Positions 1 to 8,373 of a stretch of DNA of 64,000 nucleotides are shown here, piece after piece. Both the position numbers and the translations under genes were made by a program. This stretch comes from CAYZMS01 sp964479625 (lineage in GTDB: Bacteria > Bacteroidota > Bacteroidia > Chitinophagales > Saprospiraceae). The DNA lies in the NCBI GenBank assembly GCA_964479625.1, contig CAYZMS010000016.1:1-64000 (forward strand), in the 5' to 3' direction. Within the stretch, counting starts at the first letter, position 1; every line of letters starts with the position of its first letter. Under the pieces are notes generated by a model that ran no database searches, was not told the DNA's origin, and was given only the letters and a program-made list of their open reading frames with translations.

Positions 1-396
1 AAAAGCAAAGCATTCTAAGCATGGGCACAGGTAATTTTTCCTAAAATAAAAAAAGCCAGCGAATACCTGTAAAATAAAAAGGCCCGCCAACAATTAATGC
101 CGGCAGGCTGCAAGGAGTAATCAATAGCTTGTATGGAAATAAAGCATTGAAAATATAGCTCATCTATCCCTTCCCGCAACGCTTTTACGCTTTCCTGAAA
201 ACGGACTGTTTTTCAGACTGTCTCGATAGAAAACCAACCGGTGGCATGAAAAGACAGGGCCAACTTTGAGACATTCCCAAATGGCGAATATATTGTTAAA
301 GTGAAAAGGACGAAATGGGTCTACCCCCCCTAGTTATTTATGCCCGGGAATTAAACGCAAATTAGAACGACAGGAAGATTTTGAGAATGACTTTTG
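1..396. other. Intergenic region, no gene seen
   Basis: No coding frame resembling a known protein is visible. The only supported structure is the minus-strand hairpin at 71-108. The rest is A/T-rich spacer downstream of the DUF6580 gene. A gene whose body lies left of the window cannot be excluded. Confidence 0.5.
71..108 (-). terminator. Rho-independent terminator (minus strand)
   Basis: On the minus strand GCCTGCC (102-108) pairs with GGCGGGC (82-88, one G-U pair), followed by a run of T (complement of the A-rich 71-80). It would end transcription from the DUF6580 gene after a trailer of about 290 nt. Confidence 0.5.
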
Positions 397-984
397 TCAT
401 GCTGCGGAAAATCGTGCAGTATATTGCACTTTTATCCATTCCCAGGCCCCAAAAAGGATGGCACCATAAACAAGTGTGCCCCCAAGTAAATTACGTTCGA
501 ATGGCAGGGCAGCAGTAAGACAGGCAATAAAGCCGCTAAGGGTTTTGGGGTAAAGGCTTCCCTCCAGCCATACCCCCAGGTCGGTTACGATCCAGTGGAT
601 GAACACGATCAGCAGGCTGGCACCTAAAAAATTGGTCACTTTTACTTTATTGTGTAACAACCATTGCCCAACTAAAACCATCAGGATAATAGCTCCGTAG
701 GTCCAAAGAGCTCCCTCGTACAGCAACACCCACTCTCCACCAAATACAAAACGGCTCAAAAAAAGGTCACCCACCCAAAGGGCGACTAAAGGAAAGGCGA
801 ACTTACGCCAGTTGCTCAGGTAGGCGCCACCAAACAGGGCCATGGCACCAACGGGCGAAAAATTACTCCATGGAGACATATTATCTGCAGCCATTAACAG
901 CACGCGGCCCGCTGCAACCACAAAAATAATAGCGATCAATAACCATTCGCGGGCATCAAGGCCCAAAAATTGGGATTCTTTCAT
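397..984 (-). CDS. DUF6580-family integral membrane protein
   Basis: A 195-residue hydrophobic protein with about five predicted membrane segments. The segment NFSPVGAMALFGGAYL near residues 42-57 is the hallmark I associate with DUF6580 proteins, described as putative transport proteins related to ECF S-components. Substrate is unknown. A TACTTTTG box lies on the minus strand at 1005-1012, about 20 nt before the ATG, and fits the Bacteroidota -7 element TANNTTTG, so the gene probably has its own short-leader promoter. It is divergent from murI and has no operon partner inside the window. Confidence 0.7.
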   Translation of the reverse strand: MKESQFLGLDAREWLLIAIIFVVAAGRVLLMAADNMSPWSNFSPVGAMALFGGAYLSNWRKFAFPLVALWVGDLFLSRFVFGGEWVLLYEGALWTYGAIILMVLVGQWLLHNKVKVTNFLGASLLIVFIHWIVTDLGVWLEGSLYPKTLSGFIACLTAALPFERNLLGGTLVYGAILFGAWEWIKVQYTARFSAA

Positions 985-1178
985 TGTTTGCTTTTCTATT
1001 TTTGCAAAAGTAAGGTTTTTTTTACAAGGTATAAAGGATCAAAGGCAAAGAGGATTAGGGAAAGGTGCGGGCCGCCGCCTTCATTTTTCATCTTGTACGG
1101 CTTTAAGCTCCTTTGTCAAAGGTAGGCCCGATAAGTTTTATTCGGTTCTTATTCATTTGATCCATTTAATTAAATTTT

Positions 1179-2027
1179 ATGCTGCTCCCTGGCTACGGAA
1201 AGGAAGGAAAAATAGGCATTTTTGACTCCGGTTACGGTGGATTAACCGTTTTCAGGGAGATATTGGATCGATTACCCGGGTATGATTATGTATACCTGGG
1301 CGATAATGCCCGGGCACCATATGGAACCCGCTCGTTCGAAACTATTTACCGCTACACCTGGCAATGTGTACAAACCTTATTCGCTCAGGGCTGCCACCTG
1401 GTGATCCTCGCCTGCAATACGGCTTCCGCAAAAGCCCTCCGAAATATCCAGCTACTGCACCTGCCGGAATATGAGCCCTGGCGTAGGGTGCTTGGGGTAA
1501 TTCGCCCCGTGACAGAACGTGCTGGTTTGTTCTCGAAAACCGGAAATATCGGCATACTTGCAACGGAAGGCACGGTTCGATCCTTATCCTATACCATCGA
1601 AATCCAGCGCTTTTTCCCCAACGTTCAAGTACAACAGGAAGCCTGTCCAATGTGGGTCCCTTTGATCGAAAACAATGAACACCTAAGTCCAGGTGCAATT
1701 TATTTTGTAAAAAAACACCTGAATCACCTTTTCGAAAGGGCTCCTAAAACAGATAACCTCATCCTGGCCTGTACCCACTATCCCTTACTATTGCCAGTCA
1801 TTCGCCCATTGATTGCCGAAGACGTTCACATCTTAGAACAAGGTCCTATTGTTGCCGAGCAATTGGTAGATTATCTTGACCGTCACCCGGAAATAGAGGA
1901 ACGACTGACCCGGCATGGCAGTCAGGAATTCTTCACTACCGAGTATCCGGAAGTTTTTGAAAAACGAGCAGATATTTTCCTGGGAAGAACAATAAAAGCC
2001 CATCAATTAGAGGTAGAGCGACAATAA
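1179..2027 (+). CDS. murI: Glutamate racemase
   Basis: Interconverts L- and D-glutamate in the cytoplasm, supplying D-glutamate for peptidoglycan. The 282-residue length is normal. Visible motifs are IFDSGYGG at residues 14-21, the first catalytic cysteine in ACNTAS (Cys79) and the second in ACTHYP (Cys198), which together define this cofactor-independent racemase. The ATG at 1179 leaves a ten-residue lead before the first strand, which is acceptable. The stop codon lies inside the inverted repeat at 2023-2049, so murI runs directly into the control region of the Fur-type regulator. Identification is firm. Confidence 0.95.
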   Translation: MLLPGYGKEGKIGIFDSGYGGLTVFREILDRLPGYDYVYLGDNARAPYGTRSFETIYRYTWQCVQTLFAQGCHLVILACNTASAKALRNIQLLHLPEYEPWRRVLGVIRPVTERAGLFSKTGNIGILATEGTVRSLSYTIEIQRFFPNVQVQQEACPMWVPLIENNEHLSPGAIYFVKKHLNHLFERAPKTDNLILACTHYPLLLPVIRPLIAEDVHILEQGPIVAEQLVDYLDRHPEIEERLTRHGSQEFFTTEYPEVFEKRADIFLGRTIKAHQLEVERQ

Positions 2028-2049
2028 ATGCAATTTAGTTGCATTTATT
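2023..2049. promoter_or_regulatory. Perfect 11-bp inverted repeat, candidate Fur/Zur operator
   Basis: AATAAATGCAA (2023-2033) and TTGCATTTATT (2039-2049) are exact reverse complements around a 5-nt spacer. The element overlaps the murI stop codon and lies 48 nt before the GTG of the Fur-family gene. Size, symmetry and position fit an autoregulatory operator. Which metal regulator binds it is inference. Confidence 0.55.
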
Positions 2050-2096
2050 AGATTATTTCTATAATTTAGCCCCAGCTTTAGAATTAAGTTGCACCC

Positions 2097-2516
2097 GTGG
2101 AAATACCAATTGAACTTTTAAAAAAACACAACCTTAGGAAAACTCAGGTTCGAATAAACGTCCTTGAACTTTTCCTTCTGTGTAATGAAGCCCTTTCTCA
2201 CAGTGATCTGGAGGCTAAACTTGAGAAAGGGGTGGATCGTGTTACCCTTTACCGGACCTTAAACGCCTTTGAAGAAAAGGGGCTGATCCACAAAGCCTAC
2301 GAAGGCCCTGAACAAACCAAATATGCCCTTTGCCGAAAAGAGTGCATCGAACATGAACACTATGATCATCACGCTCACTTTCACTGCAGGCTTTGTGGGT
2401 TGACCACCTGTATTGAAGAACTTCCGATTCCCACTCTACCCCAGAATAAGCCGTTCCAGGTTGAAAGAACCACCTTTCTCATCCAGGGATTATGCAATGA
2501 CTGCCAGGATAACTAG
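2097..2516 (+). CDS. Fur-family metalloregulator (Fur/Zur type)
   Basis: A 139-residue regulator with an N-terminal winged helix (residues 1-85, including VDRVTLYRTLNAFEEKGLI, the Fur recognition region) and a C-terminal metal and dimerisation domain. The histidine-rich stretch HEHYDHHAHFHC supplies regulatory ligands. CRLC and the terminal CNDC form the structural zinc site. The start is a GTG at 2097; no ATG fits the domain. The inverted repeat at 2023-2049 probably serves as its operator. Fur, Zur and PerR cannot be separated with confidence; I lean to a zinc sensor because no iron genes are adjacent. The terminator-like hairpin at 2581-2619 follows. Confidence 0.85.
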   Translation: MEIPIELLKKHNLRKTQVRINVLELFLLCNEALSHSDLEAKLEKGVDRVTLYRTLNAFEEKGLIHKAYEGPEQTKYALCRKECIEHEHYDHHAHFHCRLCGLTTCIEELPIPTLPQNKPFQVERTTFLIQGLCNDCQDN

Positions 2517-2580
2517 GAATGGGCAGGTGGGTGCACCCACATAAGAATTCAAAAATTTATTTAATTTTGGTTAGCATTAG

Positions 2581-2619
2581 GCCGAACGGGCAATTTTGCC
2601 TTGTTCGGCTTTTTATTTT
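2581..2619 (+). terminator. Rho-independent terminator after the Fur-family gene
   Basis: GCCGAAC (2581-2587) pairs with GTTCGGC (2603-2609), with an inner GGCA/TGCC pairing, followed by TTTTTATTTT. A 14-bp palindrome GTGGGTGCACCCAC lies upstream at 2527-2540. A TAATTTTG box at 2562-2569 could start the PAP2 transcript, which would place this hairpin in its leader. Confidence 0.65.
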
Positions 2620-2651
2620 CTCAAAGGGGCCATAACGCTCAACTTATAATT

Positions 2652-3377
2652 ATGCTGCTTATGCAACGGCTTATTACCCTGCTATTGCTTCCATTTTTCC
2701 TGGTTCCCGGCCATGCGCAGTACGAATTGGAAACTGGTAAAGAACTGACTATATCCGGGATCGGGCTTGGGCTGAATGTAGGTACGATTTTCCTGAACAA
2801 ATCCGTAGCTCCTCTTTCAGAAGAGGAGATCTTCGAACTGAACCCCCTTGACATTCCCAAGATCGACCGTTGGATCATTCAAAATTACAATATACAGGCC
2901 CAAAAATCCAGCGATATCGCTCTGATCTCTTCCTTTGTCGCCCCACTTACCCTGATCGCAGCTGATAATGCCCGGAATAACCTTGGAGAGGTGGGCCTTA
3001 TGAGCCTTGAAACACTACTGCTAAATACCGGCGTGACCAACCTTACCAAGATACTGGTCAAACGTCCCCGCCCTTATCTCTATAATCCAGAGCTACCTAT
3101 GGAGATCAAGCGCAAGGTCAGCGCAAGGTATTCTTTTTATTCAGGACATACCTCCAACACGGCTGCCATGTATTTTCTAACAGCCAAGTTGTTTAATGAT
3201 TACCAACCCGATAGCGATCTCAAGCCAGTTATTTGGGGAGTTGCGGCCCTGATCCCTGCCTACACTGGTATGCAAAGGGTTCGCGGCGGAAAGCATTTCC
3301 TTACCGATGTGATCGTTGGGTATGTATTGGGCGCTGCCATAGGCATCCTAGTACCAGAACTGCATGCACAGTTCTGA
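2652..3377 (+). CDS. PAP2-family phosphatase, secreted or membrane-associated
   Basis: A 241-residue protein with an N-terminal hydrophobic signal ending near GHAQ. The three parts of the phosphatidic acid phosphatase type 2 signature are present: KRPRPYLYN, YSGHTS and RVRGGKHFLTDV, giving the catalytic histidines. Family members remove phosphate from lipid phosphates such as undecaprenyl diphosphate or phosphatidate at the envelope; the substrate here is unknown. The reading frame is open back to a TTG at 2601, but that lies within the terminator hairpin, and the ATGs at 2652 or 2661 give a proper signal peptide, so I start at 2652. Confidence 0.85.
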   Translation: MLLMQRLITLLLLPFFLVPGHAQYELETGKELTISGIGLGLNVGTIFLNKSVAPLSEEEIFELNPLDIPKIDRWIIQNYNIQAQKSSDIALISSFVAPLTLIAADNARNNLGEVGLMSLETLLLNTGVTNLTKILVKRPRPYLYNPELPMEIKRKVSARYSFYSGHTSNTAAMYFLTAKLFNDYQPDSDLKPVIWGVAALIPAYTGMQRVRGGKHFLTDVIVGYVLGAAIGILVPELHAQF

Positions 3378-3394
3378 GCCAGAACTTAGAGCCT

Positions 3395-3428
3395 GAGTGA
3401 TGGGTGATCATTAGTAACTGATGAGTGG
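3395..3428. repeat. GTGATGGGTGAT-type intergenic word
   Basis: The stretch contains GTGATGGGTGATCATTAGT and then ATGAGTGG. Similar words occur at about 22111-22126 (GTGATGAGTGATCTTGG), 44629-44660 (GGGTGATAAATGACAGG), and reversed at 44686-44695. It may be a dispersed intergenic repeat; function unknown. Confidence 0.25.
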
Positions 3429-3486
3429 ATAGCTTACCAGGGCGCTGCCGACTAAAGTCAACGCACCATATCGGTGCAATGGAGGC

Positions 3487-5166
3487 TCAAGGCTGATCAA
3501 GGATTCGCTCCAATATTTTAAGTGTGATCAGGTAGGTCGGTTTCACCCCTTCCAGGCCCAGACTGCCTGATGCAAGCGTACTACCGGTTTCTAAAGGGTT
3601 ATCGGAGGCATAATAGGCGTACCGGAGTTGGAGATCGGGGCGAACGCTTTTCCGGATACGAGAAGCCGACTGGATAGCCTTCTGATAGTGGGCCCCCTCC
3701 ATTTCCAGGCCAATAGCATTCCAACTCGAATGAAGAAAGTAGCCCAAAATATCCCGGTTTTGTAGAGAAGTACCCAATACCGTAATCATACATCCCTCGT
3801 AGACCTGGAGCCCATTTCCCTCGAAATCCGCCTTTCTGAATTCATTATCTATGGGGTAGTTGTCGGTGGACCCCTCAAAGAGATGGGCTGTTGGGACCAT
3901 AAGGTCCCCTTTACGGCCTTCCAGAATACCGGCTTTACCCATGATAGAAACAGAAACGACATTGAGACGCAAAGGCCCGGAGGTGGATGCACTGGGTTTT
4001 AACAATTCGTCCATGGTCTCGAATGCTTGTTCGCCGAAGGCGTAATCCATAACTAACAAAATGGGCTTTTCTGTTTTCAGGTAGCTGCCGTCGTAGGTTA
4101 GTTCCGGGGGTAAATGCTCAAGTGGAGTCTTTGAAAGGTCGAAAAGTTGCACGTCAATATTCATCCCGGAGGCATCGTCAATTTCGATCATTCCGTTTTC
4201 CAGTGCATAGCCTCTCACTTTCTCTTGTATACTGTTTTTACCGGGATCGCTCAGGCTGGCGGCAATTTTTTCCATAGAGCCGACTTTGGGCACTTTCGCC
4301 AGGGCCGAATGGGCATACAGTGTATTCATTACCGAGTGCAGGTTGGCACTAATAATATGCACGGGCCGATCCATCAAATCCTGACTCTGCAGAACTCCCT
4401 TGATATGCCTGGCCCAGATTTCCCCCAGGTAGTGATGCCCTATGGTTTCCCGCAGGGTGGAGGAAAAATTAATCTCCCGGTCGAGTCCTTTTAAATGCTC
4501 TTCCATGGACCGTCGTCCCAGCCAGTAGGTTATATGAAAAATACTGTTGACTTGTGCTTCCTTTCTGAACTGACGACAGGCCTCTACGGTTTCTTCATAA
4601 GTCCGGCCCAGAAGGGTACTGAGGTAGGTGTAGGCAACCTCTTCATCAAATTCCTCTCCCTGGTCTTCTTGCTGAACAATTGCCTCGAGTTGTTCCCACT
4701 CCCTGCGCTTTCTGTCTTTATGGTCCAGGCTATTGCGTCGGATCTTTTCAGCCTCGATGTACATGAAGGTAAGATGAGTAAGAATGTCATAGATATCGCT
4801 ACGCCCCCTCGTCATTTCAATGTATATCTGATCGAAATCTATGCGGTAACTGTTTCTACGCCTTTTCGGAGGAACAATGGGAATAAAGGAGGTATTTTCA
4901 AACCCTTCCCGTCCGATTAATTTTATAAAGCGGCATTCTTCTATCCCTCTGGGAAGTCGTTGAAAGATGTAAAAAAGTCCTATTAACTCTACTTTTTCGG
5001 GATCAGTGATGGAGCCATAGATCTCTGGCCTTAGGGTGGTAAGGGCTTCTATCATAGCTTCTCCGGAAAGGCCTAAGGGTTTGTAGCTACCCCGAATGAA
5101 CAAATGGCGCATGGCAATATACAGGCGCTGCACTGCCGCCCGGGAGATTTGTGCACGATTAGGCAT
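3487..5166 (-). CDS. DUF6909-family protein with nucleosidase-like C-terminal domain
   Basis: A 559-residue protein of a family I recognise as DUF6909, known mainly from Bacteroidota. The N-terminal half is helical and charged with no recognised fold. The last 170 residues carry motifs of the purine nucleoside phosphorylase/nucleosidase superfamily: a glycine-rich strand SIMGKAGILEGRKGDL, then IGLEMEGAH (Glu488, Glu490; compare MEMEGA in MTA/SAH and AMP nucleosidases) and LRYAYYASDNP (Ser521-Asp522; compare the R-SD motif that binds the base). I infer a cytoplasmic enzyme acting on a nucleoside or nucleotide, perhaps AMP nucleosidase-like. A terminator-like hairpin lies 11 nt before the start (5177-5209). 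Confidence 0.7.
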   Translation of the reverse strand: MPNRAQISRAAVQRLYIAMRHLFIRGSYKPLGLSGEAMIEALTTLRPEIYGSITDPEKVELIGLFYIFQRLPRGIEECRFIKLIGREGFENTSFIPIVPPKRRRNSYRIDFDQIYIEMTRGRSDIYDILTHLTFMYIEAEKIRRNSLDHKDRKRREWEQLEAIVQQEDQGEEFDEEVAYTYLSTLLGRTYEETVEACRQFRKEAQVNSIFHITYWLGRRSMEEHLKGLDREINFSSTLRETIGHHYLGEIWARHIKGVLQSQDLMDRPVHIISANLHSVMNTLYAHSALAKVPKVGSMEKIAASLSDPGKNSIQEKVRGYALENGMIEIDDASGMNIDVQLFDLSKTPLEHLPPELTYDGSYLKTEKPILLVMDYAFGEQAFETMDELLKPSASTSGPLRLNVVSVSIMGKAGILEGRKGDLMVPTAHLFEGSTDNYPIDNEFRKADFEGNGLQVYEGCMITVLGTSLQNRDILGYFLHSSWNAIGLEMEGAHYQKAIQSASRIRKSVRPDLQLRYAYYASDNPLETGSTLASGSLGLEGVKPTYLITLKILERILDQP

Positions 5167-5176
5167 GCTGCAAATT

Positions 5177-5209
5177 AAAAAAAAGGCCGGCTTTTAGATA
5201 AAAGCCGGC
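5177..5209 (-). terminator. Rho-independent terminator or attenuator (minus strand)
   Basis: GCCGGCTTTTA (5186-5196) and TAAAAGCCGGC (5199-5209) are perfect complements around GA, followed on the minus strand by eight T (complement of 5177-5184). It ends the transcript of the T9SS gene at 5603 or acts as an attenuator just before the DUF6909 start codon. Confidence 0.75.
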
Positions 5210-5602
5210 GAACAAGTCCTAGCGACTTTGCGCTAATCTACCCCATATAGACTTTCCACTCAATGCTTGTTGAATGGTTATTTCTTTGTGCCGCCCCAGG
5301 GGGCGGGCACAAGAACCACAATCGAAAAGATGCATTCATCCTTTCAAATCGTGGCGGCGTTTGTGAAACGGGGGGGATGAACACAAACACCTTTGGTTTA
5401 TTTGTTTGAGCTGAGCGTAAAAGATCGCTCTCTCTGTTTGGGAATAGGCTTGGATAGGCAGCATGATTCAATGCTTTGTATCCAATCATTTATTTCACCT
5501 TTTTTGTTATTTAGTTTCGGTGAATTTAAAAAACAAAACCTAAGGGGAACGGCTTTTTCGTTCTGGGTTTATCGATTATTATTGAGTCGGTCGATATTTC
5601 GT
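5210..5602. other. Non-coding spacer with an imperfect GC hairpin
   Basis: No convincing gene. The main feature is an imperfect inverted repeat at 5285-5313 (CTTTGTGCCGCCCC against GGGGCGGGCACAAG, one bulged base). The region may be a long 3' trailer of the T9SS gene, since its likely terminator is at 5177-5209. Confidence 0.4.
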
Positions 5603-6709
5603 TTACCATTTACTGCACTTACTCACAAAGGTTTTATCCGTTCCGATTGCACGAATCAGGTATTGTCCCCTGGGGTAAGTACTAAGATCAAGCTCATAAA
5701 GGTCAAACGCTACCTGTAGATCCTCTACTCTGGGCCAACTATTCAGGACTCTACCATCCAGGCTGACCAATTCCAGCAGATGCACACTATCGTTCAATTG
5801 TATGCGCACAGCGGTTGAAGTAGGGTTCGGATAGGCACTAATTTGTTCAATCCTGGAAACTTCTTTTGTGGAAGTAACCAACTCTCCCGAGGTAGCTGGA
5901 GGTATTCCCACGACACTCACTTCTTCAAGGTCTTCTGCCACCAAACGGGCACTATCCAGTCCTATGCCTAAATCATCTACACTAAGGCTGACAATAATAT
6001 CTTCGATCACTATACTTGCTACGGCAAAATCACCGAAGCCTTCAGTTTCTTGTTGGTTAGTTTTTGTTATTGCTACTTCGGCCTGACCCGCATTCGGATC
6101 ATCCATTACAAAAGCGACTACATCCTCTTTACCTGCCTGGTTAAAGATCCAGGAATACTCAATAAGCTCGAGATTCAGGCCTCCGTTTACAAGGACTGGA
6201 TTATAAAAGAGGGTGAATTTTGTTCCCAGGAATTTTTTTACCTTGACTTTTTCAGAACCCAGCCCAATCTTCATCTTCACTCTATTTCCTGGCTTGATCT
6301 CGGAAGGATCAATGTCAATAGTATAGCTTGGGTCTGACTTTCCATTTCCTTTTTTCGAGGGCTTTTCCTTTAGCTTGCCATGGGATCGTCCATAATTCTT
6401 ACGAATGACCTTTAAGTCATTTTTATCAACGAAACCATCACCATTACAATCGGCATAGGCATAACTTAAATTACCCTTAAATTTATCCTTCCAACCGGAA
6501 GGAGACAACTGCTGTGACCATTCCATGGAGGCTCCAAACCGTGGAGGTCCCTGAAAGCCATTGGCGAGTGCCCAATACAATACATCGTCGGTATCTACGA
6601 TACCGTTGTCATCCACATCGCCTGGCCAAAGCCCCTGACTAAAAACTCCAAAGCTCCCAATCAACAGCAGCCCAACGACTGTTGAAATTTTAATTTGTTT
6701 CATGTCCAT
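5603..6709 (-). CDS. Secreted T9SS cargo with dockerin-like and cohesin-like segments
   Basis: A 368-residue protein. A signal peptide (residues 1-25, ending near FSQG) is followed by two dockerin-like calcium-binding loops, GDVDDNGIVDTDDV and DCNGDGFVDKNDL, a KSDP-rich linker, a beta-sandwich region from about residue 128 with cohesin-like pattern (YTIDIDPSEIKPGNRVKMKI onward), and a C-terminal T9SS type A sorting tail (ISAYPNPTSTAVRI to the end). Export through the outer membrane by T9SS is therefore likely. Having both dockerin-like and cohesin-like parts in one chain suggests self-assembly or a carrier for other proteins; that is inference. No enzyme domain is visible. Confidence 0.75.
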   Translation of the reverse strand: MDMKQIKISTVVGLLLIGSFGVFSQGLWPGDVDDNGIVDTDDVLYWALANGFQGPPRFGASMEWSQQLSPSGWKDKFKGNLSYAYADCNGDGFVDKNDLKVIRKNYGRSHGKLKEKPSKKGNGKSDPSYTIDIDPSEIKPGNRVKMKIGLGSEKVKVKKFLGTKFTLFYNPVLVNGGLNLELIEYSWIFNQAGKEDVVAFVMDDPNAGQAEVAITKTNQQETEGFGDFAVASIVIEDIIVSLSVDDLGIGLDSARLVAEDLEEVSVVGIPPATSGELVTSTKEVSRIEQISAYPNPTSTAVRIQLNDSVHLLELVSLDGRVLNSWPRVEDLQVAFDLYELDLSTYPRGQYLIRAIGTDKTFVSKCSKW

Positions 6710-6904
6710 CCCCGTTTACATCATAAAGGTAATTTAGATATTAGTCTGAAGCAAAAACATCTTTCTCCATTTTTCAGAAAATACGCTTATCTTTCAAAAA
6801 AAGATAAAATAAAAACATTACCACAAAAAACTAAAAAACAGAAACTTACAAATATCAAATGTTATTTTTATTAATTTGAAAAACAAAATAATCAACAAGC
6901 ATTT

Positions 6905-8335
6905 GTGAACATCAAACTAATTGAAACGCTAAAGACCTTTAAAAAAGGAGAACTTGAACGCTTTGGCACCTTCGTTAACTCTCCTTATTTCAATCAAAGG
7001 AAGGAGGTAAAGCACCTGTTTGATTATTTGTCAACTTTTTTGTCAAAATCAAAACATGAAGAGCTGGATATCAAGGAATTGATTCATCATTCTAAAGTTA
7101 ACCCAACTGGGGAGAAAAAGCAATTCGCTTATACCTCAAATTACTTACAACAATTAGTTGACAGTTTTTTGGCGATACAATCGCTAGAATCCGACCCTGA
7201 TCTTAAGGACCTACTTGCCATGCAAGGTCATTTGGAACGAAGGCAGGAAAAACAATTTCGTTTTCTGACTAAACGGGTTGACCGAAATCTATCCAAAGGC
7301 CCGCAAATAACCGAAAATCATTTATTCAAACGGTTCTATTGGTCGAGTTTACAACACCAGCATTTTTCCCAGGAAAAGAAGCGAACCTTTGATAAAAGCC
7401 TGCAGCAAGCATTAAAGGATTTGGATTATTTCTACTTTCTAAAAAGGCTAAAATACAGCTGTGAAGCACTAAATACCCGTAGCATTATTCAGGGGCCGGA
7501 TCTGGTAGATCTACAGATTACGGATCAAATTGCCGCCTACCTGGAGCAGATGGAACTGAACTACTCCCCATTGATCAAACTATACCTGGCTGTTTTTAAA
7601 ATGCTTAGATCAGCGGAGCCTGATCAACCTTTTCAGCACTTAGGGAGCTTGATTGATGGGTTGGAAGGCGAAATTGCCGTGATGGACCTTAGGGATATCT
7701 ACATTTACGCCATTAACTTCTGTGCAAGAAAAATCCGAAAAGGAAAAAAGGAATATATCTCCTATGCCCTTGAGCTCTACCAAAAAGGGATCGATAATAA
7801 GGCATTATTCGAAGGCAATCACCTCAGCCCATGGACCTATACTAATGTAGTTAAATTGTCTTTAAATGTGGAGCGTTACGCCTGGGCGGAAGCCTTTATA
7901 TACGGGTATGTCGATCGACTAGAGCCCCGGTATCAAAAAAATGCACTTTATTTCAATCTGGCTGATCTCTATTACCAACAACAGGAATATGGCCATGTCC
8001 TGGAATGCCTTAATAAGGTAGAACTGGATGACATTAACTACCTGCTGGGAGTCCGGTTACTTTACATAAAGACCTTTTACGATTCCGACGAGATCGAGCC
8101 CATGCTTTCCAACCTTTCCAGCTTTAGCGTTTACCTTAGACGAAACAAAAGGCTTGGTGCTAATTTACTGGAAACCCACCTCAATTTTTGCCGGATTCTT
8201 CAGGCAATTATGCGTCGTAAGGAAAAAGACCGGGAAAGACTATACCATCAGATCAGAGAAGCGGGCTTGCTAACTGATCGAAGATGGTTGCTCAAGGTTT
8301 TGGAAAAAGAGATGGGCCTGCCCTCCACCAAATGA
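6905..8335 (+). CDS. Conserved helical protein of unknown function
   Basis: A 476-residue soluble, helix-rich protein starting with GTG at 6905. I do not recognise a named domain. The N-terminus (LIETLKTFKKGELERFGTFV) is of a type seen in Saprospiria proteins of unknown role. The spacing of aromatic and leucine residues in the second half (for example ALYFNLADLYYQQQEYGHVLECLNKV) resembles TPR-like helical hairpins, so a scaffold role is possible. It stands alone between the T9SS gene and pnp. Its end overlaps the bidirectional hairpin at 8316-8349. Confidence 0.6.
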   Translation: MNIKLIETLKTFKKGELERFGTFVNSPYFNQRKEVKHLFDYLSTFLSKSKHEELDIKELIHHSKVNPTGEKKQFAYTSNYLQQLVDSFLAIQSLESDPDLKDLLAMQGHLERRQEKQFRFLTKRVDRNLSKGPQITENHLFKRFYWSSLQHQHFSQEKKRTFDKSLQQALKDLDYFYFLKRLKYSCEALNTRSIIQGPDLVDLQITDQIAAYLEQMELNYSPLIKLYLAVFKMLRSAEPDQPFQHLGSLIDGLEGEIAVMDLRDIYIYAINFCARKIRKGKKEYISYALELYQKGIDNKALFEGNHLSPWTYTNVVKLSLNVERYAWAEAFIYGYVDRLEPRYQKNALYFNLADLYYQQQEYGHVLECLNKVELDDINYLLGVRLLYIKTFYDSDEIEPMLSNLSSFSVYLRRNKRLGANLLETHLNFCRILQAIMRRKEKDRERLYHQIREAGLLTDRRWLLKVLEKEMGLPSTK

Positions 8336-8349
8336 AGTGGAGGGTAGGC
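8316..8349. terminator. Convergent hairpin between two genes
   Basis: GCCTGCCCTCCAC (8316-8328) pairs with GTGGAGGGTAGGC (8337-8349) with one imperfect pair. It covers the end of the plus-strand gene and lies just past the end of pnp on the other strand. It has no long T-run, so a bidirectional terminator role is plausible but not certain. Confidence 0.5.
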
Positions 8350-8373
8350 TACTCCCGCTATTAGGCAAGACAT

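Noticed and set aside
842..1225. Plus-strand open frame over the DUF6580 gene
   Set aside because: It is the reverse frame of a membrane-protein gene, has no recognisable domain and ends inside murI.
5238..5719. Short open frames on both strands in the spacer after the T9SS gene
   Set aside because: No similarity, no start signals, and they overlap hairpins and the end of the T9SS gene.
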